Shown one piece after another: positions 63,501 to 64,000 of a stretch of 64,000 nucleotides of DNA; position 1 is the stretch's first letter, and each line of letters opens with the position of its first letter. Below the pieces are notes generated by a model. That model searched no databases. It was not told the DNA's origin and saw only the letters and a list, made by a program, of their open reading frames with translations. The translations under genes were made by a program, and so were the position numbers. The stretch is from Drechslerella dactyloides (taxonomy: Eukaryota; Ascomycota; Orbiliomycetes; Orbiliales; Orbiliaceae). The stretch spans positions 4,774,001 to 4,838,000 of the forward strand of contig JAGTWJ010000001.1 in the NCBI GenBank assembly GCA_020064725.1. The letters run 5' to 3'.

Positions 63501-63958
63501 TGGTGTGGATACTGTAACTGCGTGATCTTTATAGAGAAGCCATGGTCATGGAGATAGCACTGACAAGTAATAACATAACAACCCGGTAGGACAACCTTCT
63601 ACGGCGGACCAAGACATTGACAGGCTGACCATGAACGGGACCGAGACAATTCGGGATCATTGATATTGTAGACCGGACAATTGATACTGATAAATTGATG
63701 ACTGGGACGTGTACAGGGCGTCATAACATGATTTGCCAGTAGCTGGAGCTTCAAGATGCGACATGAGGCCGAAGCCCAAACATTCTATCAAGAGAATACC
63801 GATACCGAAACCATGCAATAGGTATAAAATGCTATAAGGGAGGCTGAGGGCACTTACGGGTTACGTTTGTAGAGATTTCCGGGAGCTGCCTCAGCCACGA
63901 GACCGAAGAGAACCCCCGAGCCTATGAGGGCCCCCGAGGCCAACCACGACACCTTCAT
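60554..63958 (-). CDS. Large secreted protein with 15 tandem C-x5-C-x2-C-x5-C modules, about 937 aa
   Basis: Five exons on the minus strand: 63958-63858, 63456-63002, 62937-60909, 60845-60787 and 60723-60554; 2814 nt, 937 residues. All junctions are GT...AG and restore frame. A signal peptide (MKVSWLASGALIGSGVLFGL, then VAEA) is followed by a Lys-Arg pair suited to Kex2-type processing. The body is a series of cysteine modules, each C-x5-C-x2-C-x5-C with an aromatic third residue, Gly-aromatic before the last Cys and usually Pro after it (for example CSDYIVCPTCPLGYYC): three in exon 2, eleven in exon 3 and one in the last exon. A half module spans the exon 3/4 junction. Modules are joined by Pro/Ser/Thr/Tyr-rich linkers that should be O-glycosylated. 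Two Thr/Val-rich segments (VTVTKTRDIY; YTIVITRGTVYQTVTE) interrupt the array. No GPI signal or membrane segment. I do not recognise the family; a wall or adhesion role is inference only. Confidence 0.88.
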
Positions 63959-64000
63959 GTCTGCGGAGAGCTGGATACCCAAGTTAAGATATAGGAAACG
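63959..64000. other. 5' flank of the repeat-protein gene (window edge)
   Basis: Only 42 bases upstream of the start codon are present, so the promoter of the cysteine-module gene lies outside the window. Confidence 0.8.

Overview
The window is nuclear DNA of a filamentous ascomycete (Pezizomycotina). The evidence is short spliceosomal introns (about 60-400 nt, mostly GT...AG with CTAAC/CTGAC-like branch sites), a tRNA with a 12-nt intron, fungal-type protein families (Sam37/Tom37, the DUF1996 secreted family, an Sso-type syntaxin) and the absence of operons. I cannot fix the genus from sequence alone.

Layout. Positions 1-25693 hold no gene that I can defend: about 25.7 kb of roughly balanced-GC DNA with microsatellites, a 25-A tract, a pyrimidine-rich kilobase and many short palindromic tetranucleotide runs. 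Genes begin at 25694. On the plus strand lie an intronless conserved fungal protein of unknown function (25694-26791) and a Sam37/Tom37 mitochondrial sorting-and-assembly subunit (28195-29716, three exons). Every later gene is on the minus strand: ribosomal protein uS5/RPS2 (30494-31531), an Sso1/Psy1-type plasma-membrane syntaxin with an 8-nt microexon (34027-35514), nicotinate phosphoribosyltransferase (38615-40448, six exons), tRNA-Thr(UGU) with an intron (42727-42810), a secreted DUF1996 protein with a basic low-complexity tail (45477-46905), a cysteine-rich protein with a poly-Gly run, an LPxY motif and a C-terminal CaaX-like box (51652-53025), an uncharacterised Ser/Pro-rich protein (56445-57254), and a large secreted protein of about 937 residues built from 15 copies of a C-x5-C-x2-C-x5-C module (60554-63958).

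The recognisable genes are unrelated housekeeping functions (translation, exocytosis, NAD salvage, mitochondrial outer-membrane biogenesis), so I infer no gene cluster. The most unusual items are the tandem cysteine-module protein, the 8-nt microexon, a decayed 21-bp tandem repeat near 43.0-43.4 kb, and the long gene-free left half. Exon boundaries were placed by hand from splice consensus, reading frame and family similarity remembered in general terms; no alignment or transcript data were available.
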